In this document: positions 35,761 to 47,530 of the stretch, piece after piece
How the letters are laid out: each line of letters begins with the position of its first letter
Numbering within the stretch: position 1 is the first letter of the stretch
NCBI RefSeq assembly: GCF_036320965.1
Contig: NC_092225.1
Location: 78,495,113-78,559,112 of the forward strand
DNA from: Panulirus ornatus
Lineage: Eukaryota; Arthropoda; Malacostraca; Decapoda; Palinuridae
Length of the DNA: 64,000 nucleotides
Direction of reading: 5' to 3'
Notes under the pieces: model-generated
Told to the model about the DNA's origin: nothing
The model's input: only the letters and a program-made list of their open reading frames with translations
The model's database searches: none
Program-made: the position numbers and the translations under genes

Positions 35761-36810
35761 GGTAGCTGGTTCATGAGGTGCCCACCTGTTGCCATGAGAC
35801 AGCTGGTTCATGAGGTACCCACCTGTTGCCATGAGACAGCTGGTTCATGAGCTACCCACCTGTTGCCATGAGACAGCTGGTTCATGAGCTACCCACCTGT
35901 TGCCATGAGACAGCTGGTTCATGAGGTACCCACCTGTTGCCATGAGACAGCTGGTTCATGAGCTACCCACCTGTTGCCATGAGACAGCTGGTTCATGAGA
36001 TACCCACCTGTTGTCAGGAGACAGCTGGTTCATGAGATACCCACCTGTTGTCATAGGAAGCATGGTTCATGAGGTGCCCACCTGTTGCCATGAGACAGCT
36101 GGTTCATGAGATACCCACTTGTTGTCATGGGAAGCATGGTTCATGAGGTACCCACCTGTTGCCATGAGACAGCTGGTTCATGAGATACCCACCTGTTGTC
36201 ATAGGAAGCCTGGTTCATGAGGTACCCACCTGTTGCCATGAGACAGCTGGTTCATGAACTACCCTCCTGTTGCCATGAGACAGCTGGTTCATGAGCTACC
36301 CACCTAATGCCATGAAACAGCTGGTTCATGAGCTACCACCTGTTGCCATGAGACAGCTGGTTCATGAGCTACCCACCTAATGCCATGAAACAGCTGGTTC
36401 ATGAGCTACCACCTGTTGCCACGAGACAGCTGGTTCATGAGCTACCACCTGTTGCCATGAGACAGCTGGTTCATGAGCTACCCACCTAATGCCATGAAAC
36501 AGCTGGTTCATGAGCTACCACCTGTTGCCATGAGACAGCTGGTTCATGAGCAGCCACCTAATGCCATGAAACAGCTGGTTCATAAGGTACCCACCTGTTG
36601 CCATGAGACAGCTGGTTTATGAGCTGCTCACCTGTTGCCATGAGACAGCTGGTTCATGAGATACCCACCTGTTGTCATGAGACAGCTGGTTCATGAGCTA
36701 CCCACCTGTTGCCATGAGGCAGCTGGTTCATTTGCTACCCACCTGTTGCCATGAGGCAGCTGGTTCATGAGGTACCCACCTGTTGCCCTGGGATGGAATG
36801 ATTCATGGGG
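35761..36810. repeat. 37-bp minisatellite, ~28 units
   Basis: Units of AGCTGGTTCATGAGCTACCC plus ACCTGTTGCCATGAGAC. Variants include a GGAAGC(A/C)TGGTTC start and CACCTAATGCCATGAAAC, clustered in the middle (about 36040-36230 and 36290-36570). It starts about 50 bases after the 22-bp array. Confidence 0.97.
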
Positions 36811-37340
36811 TTATGGTGTAACCCTACCCATCCTACGGACGGTGGCGCAGAAGAGGCTACAGAGTCTACAATGGTTCAGGGACTGGGTGCCTCTGACCGA
36901 GGTACATCACAGGTTACGAAGTGAATAAACTTTTCACAAGAATCCTAGGCAATGGTGAATGAACTCTTCCACCTTGTACATGGTAAGTGGACTGTGTACA
37001 AAGGATGAGAAGCGGTGATGGGATTGTGAAAACCAAGGTAAACGATATACATGAACTAATTACAATACGCGAAGTTACGATACTTTTCAGGGATTCGCGA
37101 TAGAACATTGTTATGGATGTATGCTTACGTATGGTAGTAACTTTCGGTATGAATCATCCGTGAATGCACTCGTTATACAACACTAGAGTACATGATGATG
37201 CAGGATGTGGGAGCACCTGTGTTGACAAAGTTTACATTTGGTCTGTCCATTGTTAACAGGAGGAGCAAACTTACCACTAGTGTCTGCCGCCCACCCTGAG
37301 TCTGGCGACAATATCAAGGTGTCTACAGATCCTGTTGGTG
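36810..37340. other. Unique DNA, no gene seen
   Basis: No repeat or convincing ORF. Confidence 0.4.
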
Positions 37341-37510
37341 GATATATTCCTATGAGTCCACGGGGAAAATGAAACACGAAAAGTTCCCAAGTGCACTTTC
37401 GTGTAATAATCACATCATCCGGGGAGACACAAGAGAGAAATATAACAGTCAGTTGATATACATCGAAGAGACGAAGCTAGGACGCCATTTGGTAAACATG
37501 TGATTGTCCA
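37341..37510 (-). mobile_element. Penelope-like end, single copy
   Basis: ATTCCTATGAGTCCACGGGG through AGAGAGAAATATAACAGTCA to GACGAAGCTAGGACGCCATT and TGGTAAACATGTGATTGTCC. It extends about 35 bases further into the element than the arms at 27291-27530, so it shows what lies beyond their shared part. Confidence 0.75.
37385..37425 (-). ncRNA. Hammerhead ribozyme-like motif, core mutated
   Basis: Same layout as 27330-27370, but the core CUGAUGA reads CGGAUGA, so the invariant U4 is G. The GAA, short stem III, position 17 and stem I GGGA are kept. Predicted inactive. Confidence 0.6.
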
Positions 37511-37529
37511 TATATATAAAGATTATTCT

Positions 37530-37775
37530 TGCATGATGATATGGTTGTGGAGGGATCTGATGGTGTTGATTTCACTTCGTCTGTCGCACAACAGATATTC
37601 TTCAACTTCGTTTTGAATGACTGTTTTATTGGGTACTCGCAGGTAGGCCCAAGTTATACATGGTCCATTAATCCATCGACTCGTAAGCTTTGACAGTTCA
37701 TCAGCCGTACCATGCACACTGAACCCCAGTAGGTGAGGGAGGCCAGAGAACCTGCTCTCCAACTCCATCATGTCT
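37530..37775 (-). pseudogene. Possible LINE RNase H/tail remnant
   Basis: The minus strand reads LLGFSVHGTADELSKLTSRW and then YLRVPNKTVIQNEVEEYL. This resembles the GHVGVxGNExADxLAK end of a LINE RNase H domain followed by the linker (Y..LK..I...V...W). The key Asp of the ADxLAK motif is kept but HVGV is degraded. Short and uncertain. Confidence 0.38.
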
Positions 37776-38083
37776 GTGTTTTGCTACACCTGTTCCACGC
37801 TCCTGACTGTAGCATATACTTCAGTCACGCTTGAAGGGAGTACAGGGCGCCTCAAATGGAAAGGGAATGACGTACAATCAGACGGTCTGGCTCGGAGACG
37901 TTAACAGATGTTAGTGTAGTGGGAACAGCCCGGTGGCCACGTGTCTCCTGCAGCAGGTTAGGAGCACGTGTGGCATGACCAGGGTGGGTGTTTCCAGACG
38001 GAGGCAGGGAAGGTCATAGTATGCTATCGTCAGTTATTAAGGCATGTATGTTACCGGGGGACCAGTCACCTGATCGGCTCGAC

Positions 38084-38335
38084 GAACCATCAACTTGCCG
38101 ATCAACCCAAGCCCATACACCGATCAACCCAAGCCCATACACCGATCAGCCGATCAGCCCAAGCCCATACACCGATCAGCTGATCAACCCAAGCCCATAC
38201 ACCGATCAGCTGATCAACCACCGCTTATACACCGATCAGCTGATCAACCACAGCATATACACCGATCAGCTGATCAACCACAGCATATACACCGATCAGC
38301 TGATCAACCGCAGACCATACACCGATCATCACTCA
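38084..38335. repeat. 30-bp minisatellite with TGATCAGCTGATCA palindrome
   Basis: About eight units of ACCGATCAGCTGATCAACCC plus AAGCCCATAC. Most units include a perfect 12-14 base palindrome. Confidence 0.95.
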
Positions 38336-38679
38336 ACTTACAAGCTAACCGTCCGATTTATCGACTGGGTGATCATCACATGTATGACCCATCAGCCAAA
38401 GAGGCGATTAGCCAACCGCTGATCAACCCAGCAGTTAAGTCGCTGTGTGTTGTCCCAACAGACGAACCACGAGGAGAAATTTAATATATCGAACAAGAGA
38501 CTCGTCGAGATGGTCGTTTTCCTCGCATCTCCCCAGTACCGTGTCCACCCTAATGCCGCTGTGACCTTCAATGGAAATTGTTGGTCATGTATTAGTTGGA
38601 GGAGGACCACAACCCGCACCGCCACGGGTCGTTAATCAAGAAACCGTCACTACAGAGTACAGCTTGTTACGACCCCCCC

Positions 38680-38721
<42 letters not shown>
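38680..38721. repeat. (AC)n microsatellite
   Basis: About 20 AC units after a C run. Confidence 0.97.
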
Positions 38722-38723
<2 letters not shown>

Positions 38724-38775
38724 ATCCACCACTACTTATAAAATTATATACTTATGACCTCCATCTCTTTAGTTG

Positions 38776-38776
<1 letters not shown>

Positions 38777-38850
<74 letters not shown>

Positions 38851-38867
38851 ATATATATATATATATA
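38777..38867. repeat. (AT)n microsatellite
   Basis: AT run with two TATTATATAT interruptions; joins the SINE poly-A complement. Confidence 0.97.
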
Positions 38868-38986
38868 TTTTTTTTTTCTTTTAAACTATTCGCCATTTCC
38901 CGCGTTAGCGAGGTAGCGTTAAGAACAGAGGACTGGGCCTTTTTTGGAATATCCTCACCTGGCCCCACTCTGTTCCTTCTTTTGGA

Positions 38987-38993
<7 letters not shown>
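38868..38993 (-). mobile_element. SINE copy, 3' half, antisense
   Basis: Poly-T, then CGCCATTTCCCGCGTTAGCG, AGGTAGCGTTAAGAACAGAG, GACTGGGCC and TCTTTTGGAAAATTGAA. It corresponds to the right half of the 34328 copy and shares a TTTTTTGG change with the 57114 copy. (AT)n on both flanks. Confidence 0.85.

Positions 38994-39061
<68 letters not shown>
38994..39061. repeat. (AT)n microsatellite
   Basis: About 33 AT units. Confidence 0.98.
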
Positions 39062-39064
<3 letters not shown>

Positions 39065-39319
39065 GTATAAAGTGGGCTTTGTCAAGTAGGAGGAAAGAGA
39101 CTGCCTACCTCCCGCTGGACGTATGTGTGTATGTATATCCATGGATTTGTTGATTTTGGAGAGCCCCTTTTATTCTCCAGCAAAACCTCTCATTTAAGAG
39201 GAACAGGGAGGGATGGGGCCATACCCACACAGGGTTCCCAGTCAGGGTGGGACTTGGTGAACCTTCAACAATATAACATATGAATTACTATCATTAGTTT
39301 ACACGAAACGTACCATCTT

Positions 39320-39662
39320 GTCACGGTCCACAATCTTCCTTCAAGGATCGTACCGTCGTGTTCAAGGATCGTACCGTCGTGTTCAAGGATCGTACCGTCG
39401 TGTTCAAGGATCGTACCGTTGTGTTCAAGGATCGTACCTTCGTGTTCAAGGATCGTACCGTCGTGTTCAAGGATCGCACCTTCGTGTTCAAGGAACGTAC
39501 CGTTGTGTTCAAGGATCGTACCGTCGTGTTCAAGGATCGTACCGTTGTGTTCAAGGATCGTACCTTCGTGTTCAAGGATCGTACCTTCGTGTTCAAGGAT
39601 CGTACCTTCGTGTTCAAGGATCGTAACGTCGTGTTCATGGATCGTAAAGTCGTGCTCAAGAG
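39320..39662 (+). repeat. 21-bp FB-type array, right-arm orientation only
   Basis: About 16 highly similar units of GGATCGTACCGTCGTG plus TTCAA, same family as the foldback arms. No core or left arm is visible on either side. All frames are open because of the period. Confidence 0.9.
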
Positions 39663-39859
39663 AGTGAATGTTGTAACAAATGTTGTAACTTTCCCCTGCA
39701 TAAGCTTCGAGAAGCAGCGAGTGTTGTATTAAGCTGGAAAGGCAGCTTGATTTTGTAGTGGTATTTGGTTGTTCCATACGAGGCCGGTGATGATGGAGGA
39801 GAGGGTAAGGAAGGGGAGTTAGTGGGTAGTGGTTGGGTGAATATTGGATGGAAGGGTAG

Positions 39860-40100
39860 ATGTTAGATAAGGGAGAACATGGTGGCAGGATAGGTGATGG
39901 ATGAGTACATGTTGGTAGGATAGGTGCTGGATGAGTACGTGCTGGCAGGGCTGGTGCTGGATGAGTACATGGTAGCAGGGTGGGTGATGGATGAGTGCAT
40001 GGTAGCAGGGTTGGTGATGGTTGAGTACATGGTAGCAGGGTTGGTGATCGATGAGTACATGGTAGGTGATGGATGAGTACATGGTGGCAGAGTTGGTGCT
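39860..40100. repeat. ~30-bp minisatellite
   Basis: GGTGATGGATGAGTACATGG plus TAGCAGGGT-like units, about seven, with variants. Confidence 0.88.
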
Positions 40101-40469
40101 GGCAGGGAGGGTGATGGACGGGTAGATGATGTCAGGGTAAATGCTGGAAAGGTAAATATGGTGGCATGGTAGGTGTTACACTGACACTGGCCAGAATAGC
40201 TGTTGTCACTGTGGTGTTAGTGATGGTTGGCTAAAGTGCTTCCAAGGCAGGAGTTACTACAGTTAGACTCTTCAGTATAAATGTATAGAAGATGGACGTA
40301 TGATTATCGTTGTCAAAAGCAAATGTTGGCACAGTAGTATGACTACGACATTCAGTGTTACTGGGTCGTATGATATCAAGCGGTGTTGGCAGTGGTTTGG
40401 GCTCGTAAAAGAGGAACAGCTTTTCCAAGTGGTGGAAGGTGATTTGTCTCTAGAAATAATACCGGTGTT

Positions 40470-40610
40470 GGCAGGGAAGTAATACTGATGGTGGTGTTGG
40501 CAGGGAAGTAGTGCTAATGGTGTGGTATTGCTAGGGAAGCACTACTTATGGTGGTGTTGGCAGGGAAGTGCTTGTGATGGTGGTGTTGGCAGGGTGATGG
40601 TGGACGTAAC
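40470..40610. repeat. Short degenerate tandem repeat
   Basis: GGTGGTGTTGGCAGGGAAGT recurs about four times. Confidence 0.75.
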
Positions 40611-40619
40611 CGTTGCAGA

Positions 40620-43600
40620 CAGGGGTGAACGGTGCCATCACGGCGGGTAGGAGGAGTGTTGGCAGTGGTGTGGGCCTTTGGGGGTCCCTGGAGGAAGGCA
40701 CAATTAAGGGTGTGTTAACAAGGCTTTGATAAACCAGCCCCATTAGGGACCTCTCAAGTCTTATCTCCCTAAACTTCTCCCCAAAGCTCTGTTCACCCTT
40801 GAAATCCCCCTCTTGCTGATGAATCCACCTTAAGGGCCTACTTTAAGGAGCCTTAAAGAAAAAAAAAGGGCAATAACCATAAGTTGCGGGATCGTACATC
40901 GTAAAGAGAACAGTTGGCGCGACATTCAGCGGAATCTAGCATTACATGGCAACCCCCGAGGGCTGGTCCGTATCGTTAATTAGGATATGGGCAATTATGG
41001 GCAATTTGGCCAGCGCTGACAAGTAATTGACAAATGGAGTGACGTGAGGCAGAGGAGTAATCATGGCGGGTCGCCAGCCTCCACTAACGACGGCCAAGGC
41101 TCTCCAGGAAGAGCGCACAAGGATTCATTATTGATTGTTAGAAATGGAAAAAATTTTCTCTTGCCGAGCCGCTTGGTGTTGCCATCGCGGGGTCCACAAC
41201 CCCCCCCCCCCCGCCCCCCCGCGGGAAAATGACGGTGTGTTATTTTTAGCGTCTCCCCCCGCTGGGCGTTAATTATTTACGCTTATTAAATCTGTTTATG
41301 TGTAATACTGGTTTGGATATTGGAGAAACTTGAAGCACCGCCCAAGGCAACCTTGCGAAATTTAAAAATTAAATAAAAAAAAAAAAAACCCTGCGTGTGG
41401 CATTATCATGTGTGCGTCGGCAACTGTGGGCCCGGCGCAGCGCACTCGTCGCTCACATGCCGACTGACAGACCGACTCCTTATTATATGGACGATTAAAT
41501 AATTGAATTACGATGACCCCGCGCGCAGGTTGTTTGTTTGCTGTTTGACCCTCGGAGAACCATCCTGGAAGGGGGGCGGGCGAGACTGACGAGTTAATTG
41601 GGTGTGCAAGTCAACGGTTGTTAACCTCCTCCTCCTCCCCTCCATGACATAAGTTGTTGCCGGCACAAAGAGACAGCAAGGCTGTGTGTGTGGTAACCGT
41701 AGGAGGCTGGTGATGGATTCCAGACATGTAAATGAGGCCATCCATCTAGGTACAATAACGTGGCGACATCGACCTCAGCGGGAGGCCGGCCTCGGCTCGT
41801 CTCTGTGTGTGGAGATATTAATACTAACCTGCACCGTGGTCTTTGGCAGCCACCATCACTCAACCAATCGAGGAGGAGCTTCTACGCTGCTCGCGTCTCC
41901 CTCTCCATGATTGACTCCCAACTCTGCCCTTTTGATGTCTTCCTTCCGCTCCTTTTATTCACTCTTTTTTTTTTTTCCTATCCTACCCTTCAGTATCCAT
42001 CCTGTATCTCTCCCTTTATTACCTCTTCCCTGGTCATCTTGGCCCCTTCACCCTGACCCATCATCACCGTTCTCCCTCCCATACACTCGCAATGCTCTCT
42101 CTCTCTCGATTCTCTCCCCCTCCCCTCCCCAACCCTCTCGGATCCGCTTCCCTTCTCCCCGACCCTCCCTACGCTCTTGAGCCCTCCCCCTTCTTCAGGG
42201 GGAGAGCTCTCGCCTCCCCCACCACCACCTCAGGCCACCACACTGGTGCGTGTCATCATACTTGCGTCACGCACTTGGCTAACCAAGTTAGGTCAAACGG
42301 TGGGACCTGCTAAAAGCTTTTAATGTCGCTAATTCGACTGCTTCCCATCAGGTCCAGTGCTTGTTGGGAACACTGTCTCCTCTCGCTAACAACTGATCAC
42401 ATGGCGTACTCTCCGCTCTGATGAGTGATGGGACACTTAACTGCTCCACTGTAAAAGGAGGTAGAAGCCAGGCCCGCGATTTCATTGCAATACTAACAAT
42501 GTAATGGACCCAATCCGGACGAGGAGAAACCTGAACACGTTCTCACTGATTTAATAGTCTGTCTTGATTGGCGTGCCATATACATCGTGTAGCAGGCGAG
42601 ATGATCACAGGTGAGTCCTTAATGTTTTCTGCTTTTATTATCAATTCTCTCTTGTTTCAATGTTCGATTTCGGCATGTGGTATATTATGTCTGGGGCAGA
42701 TTCCCTTCCCCCCACACGGCCGTGTTCCCTCACTTGTCAGGCTCTTTCTCCTCATGTTGCGGGAGCGAGCGAGCGAGCCTCGAGTTGGCATAGACGCGCC
42801 AACACATTAAACCTCTCGTCAAATGATGAGCTTTAATTTACGTCCAGATCCCGGGAGTCGATACCTTAATTGCCGGAGATATTCTTAAGGGCCGCGTCGC
42901 CCTAAGGCCCCTCTCTCGCTCCGCCCTCAGGACCCCAGCTCCTCTCCGTGTCCTTGCCTCTTAAATGAATAATCTAGCAGGAGTTATCTACTATTAGGCC
43001 AGCCGCCCTCCTTCCATGACTGCCCTACCCGGCTACCTCGGTACACCCGCCTCTTTGGCGATGGGTAATTAGGGTTACATTCCCGTGCCCTGATGGGGGT
43101 CAAAGAGCCAACGGGATAGGCCCTTATCAGCCCTGAAGGAGGATGATCGGGTGTCTTTGTCGGGCAGGGCAAAGGGAATATCAAAGACGGCGCTCGCCGA
43201 TACTACAATTTGTTTTCAAGACGCGGCTGGCCAGTGTCGACACGCGGTCTTGTTCCGGATAAGATGACGGTCACTGTGGAGCCCCTTTGGTCGGCCTGTG
43301 TGAGGCGCCCCACCGACCACAGAGCCATCATTTGGACAACCGGACACACGGACACGTCGCTCTTCGGATACCGGTGTGGGCGGACTCTGTACAACATACC
43401 GACTAGACGCACGACTACGGTTATTTGAATTCATTAATTGGGCATTGAAAATTACACGCTGTGCACGGCCGGCGCATACAGATGAAGCCAGCGTGGCCGA
43501 CACCACAGCTGGATAAGTGGGACGGGCGAATAAGGGCACCGCCACATGACCAGCCCAGAGTTGACAAACACAAAAGTGGACATCGGAGGGAGAGGTTGGA

Positions 43601-43795
43601 AGGCCCCGGCCTGATATCTGGGACATATAAATGGGTACATGGCCGTGGCGTGATGTCTGAAGCAGAGATAAAGTAAGGCCTGGGAGGTAGGTGCGACCCC
43701 CAGGCCTCTGGAGATGGGGCACGATTCGTAATGGCGCCAGCCACCATATCTGGCTAAGGGCGTACCACCAACAGGGGACGGCCTCTCGACCTACG
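40620..43795. other. Longest repeat-poor stretch; possible regulatory DNA
   Basis: No TE, minisatellite or convincing ORF over about 3.2 kb, apart from short homopolymers (A run 41375-41388, C run 41202-41220, T run 41968-41979). TAATT/ATTA words cluster at 40975-41040 (GTTAATTAGG, AAGTAATTGAC), 41265-41300, 41485-41505 (ATTAAATAATTGAATTACG), 42830-42875 and 43430-43455 (TTCATTAATTGGGC). A T/C-rich patch is at 41930-42200. This would suit a gene-flanking regulatory region but cannot be proved here. Confidence 0.35.
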
Positions 43796-43805
43796 GCTGC
43801 GGAAT

Positions 43806-44160
43806 GTTTGGAGGCAGAGCTACAGGGTATGGCCCAGTGGCTGCGGTGTACGTGGGCAGAGCTACAGGGTATGGCCCAGTGGCTGCGGTGTACGTGGGCA
43901 GAGCTACAGGGTATGGCCCAGTGGCTGCGGTGTACGTGGGCAAAGCTACAGGGTATGTCCCAGTGGCTACGATGTACGTGGACAGAGCTACAGGTTATGG
44001 CCAAGTGGCTGCGGTGTACGTGGGCAGAGCTACAGGTTATGGCCCAGTGGCTGCGGTGTACGTGGGCAGAGCTACAGGTTATGGCCCAGTGGCTGCGGTG
44101 TACGTGGGCAGAGCTACAGGGTATGGCCCAGTGGCTGCGGTGTTCGGAGGCAATGTTGTT
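43806..44160. repeat. 42-bp minisatellite
   Basis: About eight units of GCAGAGCTACAGGGTATGGC plus CCAGTGGCTGCGGTGTACGTGG. The period is divisible by 3, so two overlapping plus frames stay open (GRATGYGPVAAVYV and ELQGMAQWLRCTWA). Confidence 0.95.
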
Positions 44161-44268
44161 GGGTTTGGACCAGTGGGTTGGGAATTTTCAGGGTGTCGCA
44201 CCTTGAATGTGTTGACATGTGGCGACGGAGAGTGTCATTAGTGCTTACAGTCTTGCTGTGACACAGGC

Positions 44269-44269
<1 letters not shown>

Positions 44270-44334
<65 letters not shown>
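44270..44334. repeat. (GT)n microsatellite
   Basis: About 31 GT units. Confidence 0.98.
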
Positions 44335-44335
<1 letters not shown>

Positions 44336-44421
44336 ACGCATGTACGGTGGAGGTTTAGTCTATCTGAGTACCTGACATATTTCCCATATGTGATTATGGA
44401 ATGGTCTGACCCCCCCAGGCT

Positions 44422-44422
<1 letters not shown>

Positions 44423-44516
<94 letters not shown>
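44423..44516. repeat. (CT)n microsatellite
   Basis: About 46 CT units. Confidence 0.98.
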
Positions 44517-44518
<2 letters not shown>

Positions 44519-44519
44519 C

Positions 44520-44879
44520 CTCAGTCTCTCCCTCTCCCACACCCACAGTTAATCACAGGCCTCATTTGCACCTCAGTAAATCCCCCCCTCCTGCAGCTCA
44601 GTAGCATAAGAGTTGTCTTTCACAGCACACCAGGACGCACCCCACCTCACCCTTCCTCTACACATAACCTCCAAAGCCTCTCGGATGATGCCATAATCTG
44701 TCTTCCTAAATACAACGAAACGCTTTCGAAATCGAGCCCATCTTTTGCGTCCTTCATCCTGGGTTTGTGTTGATGGCCGAGAAGCAGTTGCAATCCCAGG
44801 GCGGGTTGTCCCCGTGTGCATTACGCGTCCCGCCACGCTGCTTGGGTACCTTGGCCTGGTGGGTGTCGTCTTTTTCCCC

Positions 44880-44880
<1 letters not shown>
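44520..44880. other. Unique DNA between two microsatellites
   Basis: A minus-strand 87-codon ORF (44573-44836) has no recognised domain; not called as a gene. Confidence 0.4.

Positions 44881-44947
<67 letters not shown>
44881..44947. repeat. (GA)n microsatellite
   Basis: About 33 GA units. Confidence 0.98.
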
Positions 44948-44949
<2 letters not shown>

Positions 44950-45128
44950 TGAGGGTGGTAGTAAGGCTGTCATGATGATTCCGTCCTCTTTTTTTTTTCT
45001 TCCCCCTCTCCCACCGTTACCGCCATGTAGTGAATCGATCCTCGCGTGAGCACTGTGTGTCCTCGTCCAATCCTGGGGGACGACCCAGAGCCTCCTGTGT
45101 CTTCAGGCGAGGGACTTGATTTTTTATG

Positions 45129-45204
<76 letters not shown>
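45129..45204. repeat. (CT)n microsatellite
   Basis: About 37 CT units. Confidence 0.98.
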
Positions 45205-45208
<4 letters not shown>

Positions 45209-45318
45209 CCCCTCGCTATAATCTGGTAGTGTTTTTTTGTCCTCTTTTTTGTAATTGGTTTGTAACCTTGTTAACTCTCCGACCCTGACATTGCCCACCC
45301 CGTTTGGTCCAGCACGAC

Positions 45319-45400
45319 TGTTACTACTGCCTCTGACCACAGCGGTACGACCTCTTGTGCACCATGACCTCGCCTGTGGGTCGTACCACCACCACCGTAG
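45319..45400. mobile_element. Possible minimal FB remnant
   Basis: CAGCGGTACGACCTCTTGTG on the left and GGGTCGTACCACCACCACCG plus TAGTGCTCGT on the right are inverted single units of the FB family with almost no core between. Very short, so tentative. Confidence 0.3.
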
Positions 45401-45404
45401 TGCT

Positions 45405-47309
45405 CGTGGAGGCTCTGGACCAGCAAGTTGTGTTGGAGGGAAAAAAAAGAAACCATTCTGAAGAGAGTACGGAGGCAACCCGCAGCGCCTCTTCTAATGA
45501 CATCCTGAGACCACTGTTGCGGTCAAAGTGAAAGTTACGGAATAAAGTGTGTTCCCAGTAGCCCACCATCATCCATTTATGCCACTGTGTCTCGTTCCAG
45601 TATGTTCCACTGTCCCATCATCCTCCACCATGTATCCCACTGTCTCGTCCCAGTATGTTCCACTATACCGTCATCCTCCACCATGTATCCCACCATGTCT
45701 CGTTCCAGTATGTTCCCCACGCCTTATTGGTTCCGTGGACAAGGTCTCTCTTCCCGTGATCTTAACTGGGCAATTTGTTCTGTTCCTTTGTGGTCCAGGT
45801 ACTGAGCGCGAGGCTTTGCAACGACGCCGTCAAGAGAGCGTCTTTCTTAAGCACAAACATCTGTGGGGGTAGATATTGAATTCAACGAGATGGTTTACCT
45901 TCCTAGTTGCATTTAGCACACATTCGTCATAATCAACATTTACCTCGGTGTTCTGGATGGTACTAGATGGGGATTGACTAGCACATCGTCTGATCCTGAC
46001 TGGTATACTAGCCCATTGCTAACAAGCACGAACTAGGACTAGCTAGTAACAAGCAGGAAATAGCTCTAAGCCCGATGTCCAGTATTCACAAGCACAAACA
46101 AGCCGTGTCCCAGTATCAACAAGCACTCTACAACACTGTTCACATACGAACTACAATGAAGCTAGTGCCAATGGTCGTTAACTGGGACATTTCCACTCTC
46201 AGAAAACACTATCTACTTGTAGCTCAATACTGACAAGCTAACCAGCGCAGGTCCACAACTAACGAACGCTAACCTGCATTAACCCAGCACAGTGACGCAC
46301 TTGGTTGCTCTAACTATGATCTCTGAAGCAGTGGTTAGCTGTCATTCACAGCAGTCACGAGGACCTTCCCACATAACAACTAGTGGCTCACCCATGTTTC
46401 TAATAGCAATGATATGACCGTAATAACACTAGCAGTTTCCTTAATAGCAGTAGCAATGGCTATAATAGCGATAGCAATGGCCCTTATAGCAGTAGCAGTA
46501 TCCCTGATACTAAAATGGCTCTAATGTCAGTAGTAGTTTTCCTTATAGAAATAGCAATGGCCCCCATAACAGAAGGAATGGCCCTAATAGCAATAGCAGT
46601 GGCCCTGGTAGTAACATTGTCCCTTATAGCAGTAGCAGTGGCCCCAATAGCAGCAGGACTGGCCCCTTAGAGCAAGAGCAGTGGCCCTTAATAGCAGCAG
46701 CTTTGTCCGCGATAGCAAGGGAATGGCTCGGAGGTTGTGGCTATTTAAGAATTTTACGAGACGTTTTTACTCATAGCATTCCAGAGGTTTAGCTTCTATA
46801 AGCCTTTTCCCCTTAAGAGCATCATGGTTTAGCCTCTCTTGTCATTTCGCCAGGCCAAAATATTGTTACGTCTCGAGTCCATTACTTTATGATACTATAA
46901 GTCTCACTTGATGACACAAGCTTCGCTTATAACATGATGGTCGGGTCTGTGTAACGTCTCCCCCCCTTTCCAAACACTATGCACCTCGTAGTGTGAGAGG
47001 CGCATCTCTTCAGCCTCTCGCAACCAAAACACTGCACCTCATAGTACAGTGGATTATCCTCTTGAAGCGTTGCCGCCTTGGCGTTACAACACACCCGTAA
47101 CACCCCTGGGATTACTCCTCCGCCTTCTACCAGCGAGCAGTAACACCCTTAATACCTTAACTTACAAGGGACTGGTGCGGCTTAAACCCCCACCCACCCC
47201 CGGGGGCGTTAGAGCGGCTTAACTTCTTGAAGACAGTAACGATGCTTTAACACTGTCAAGTGAACGCTCTGCCTGTCTTTTGTTCTTTACAGTATGTGCT
47301 AGCCACTGT

Positions 47310-47310
<1 letters not shown>
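45405..47310. other. Unique DNA with a degenerate TAGCA tandem
   Basis: 45590-45720 has three CCACCATGTATCCCAC/CAGTATGTTCC units. 45990-46250 has AACAAGCAC words. No gene is supported. Confidence 0.4.
46385..46735. repeat. Degenerate ~21-24 bp tandem repeat
   Basis: AATAGCAGTAGCAGTGGCCC-like units recur about 14 times with length drift. Confidence 0.7.

Positions 47311-47311
<1 letters not shown>

Positions 47312-47386
<75 letters not shown>
47312..47386. repeat. (CT)n microsatellite
   Basis: About 37 CT units. Confidence 0.98.
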
Positions 47387-47387
<1 letters not shown>

Positions 47388-47493
47388 ACCGAGCACAGTG
47401 GCACAGGATGTTTCTTTCATCCCTCGCCCATTCCAAACTCGCCGTGGGTTTAAACCCTTGGTATTGGATACTTCGACCATGCACTTGGTGATA

Positions 47494-47494
<1 letters not shown>

Positions 47495-47527
<33 letters not shown>
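47495..47527. repeat. (AC)n microsatellite
   Basis: About 16 AC units. Confidence 0.96.

Positions 47528-47529
<2 letters not shown>

Positions 47530-47530
<1 letters not shown>

Noticed and set aside
35278..35850. Long ORFs with LACSWSGTCLLVVGY repeats, hydrophobic like a membrane protein
   Set aside because: The 22-bp unit cycles all three frames through the same peptide; all three are open at once, which is a property of the repeat.
39318..39732. Open frames on both strands with FKDRTVV and EHDGTIL repeats
   Set aside because: Produced by the 21-bp FB-type array, which has no stop in several frames; no start, domain or flanking coding sequence.
41175..41190. GGTGTTGCCATCGCGG shared exactly with 50557-50572
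   Set aside because: An exact 16-base match between two places in 64 kb is expected roughly by chance, and the flanks do not align.
43804..44241. Long plus-strand frame with GRATGYGPVAAVYV repeats resembling a structural protein
   Set aside because: A second overlapping frame (ELQGMAQWLRCTWA repeats) is equally open, the unit is an exact 42-bp tandem repeat, and synonymous positions are no more variable than others.
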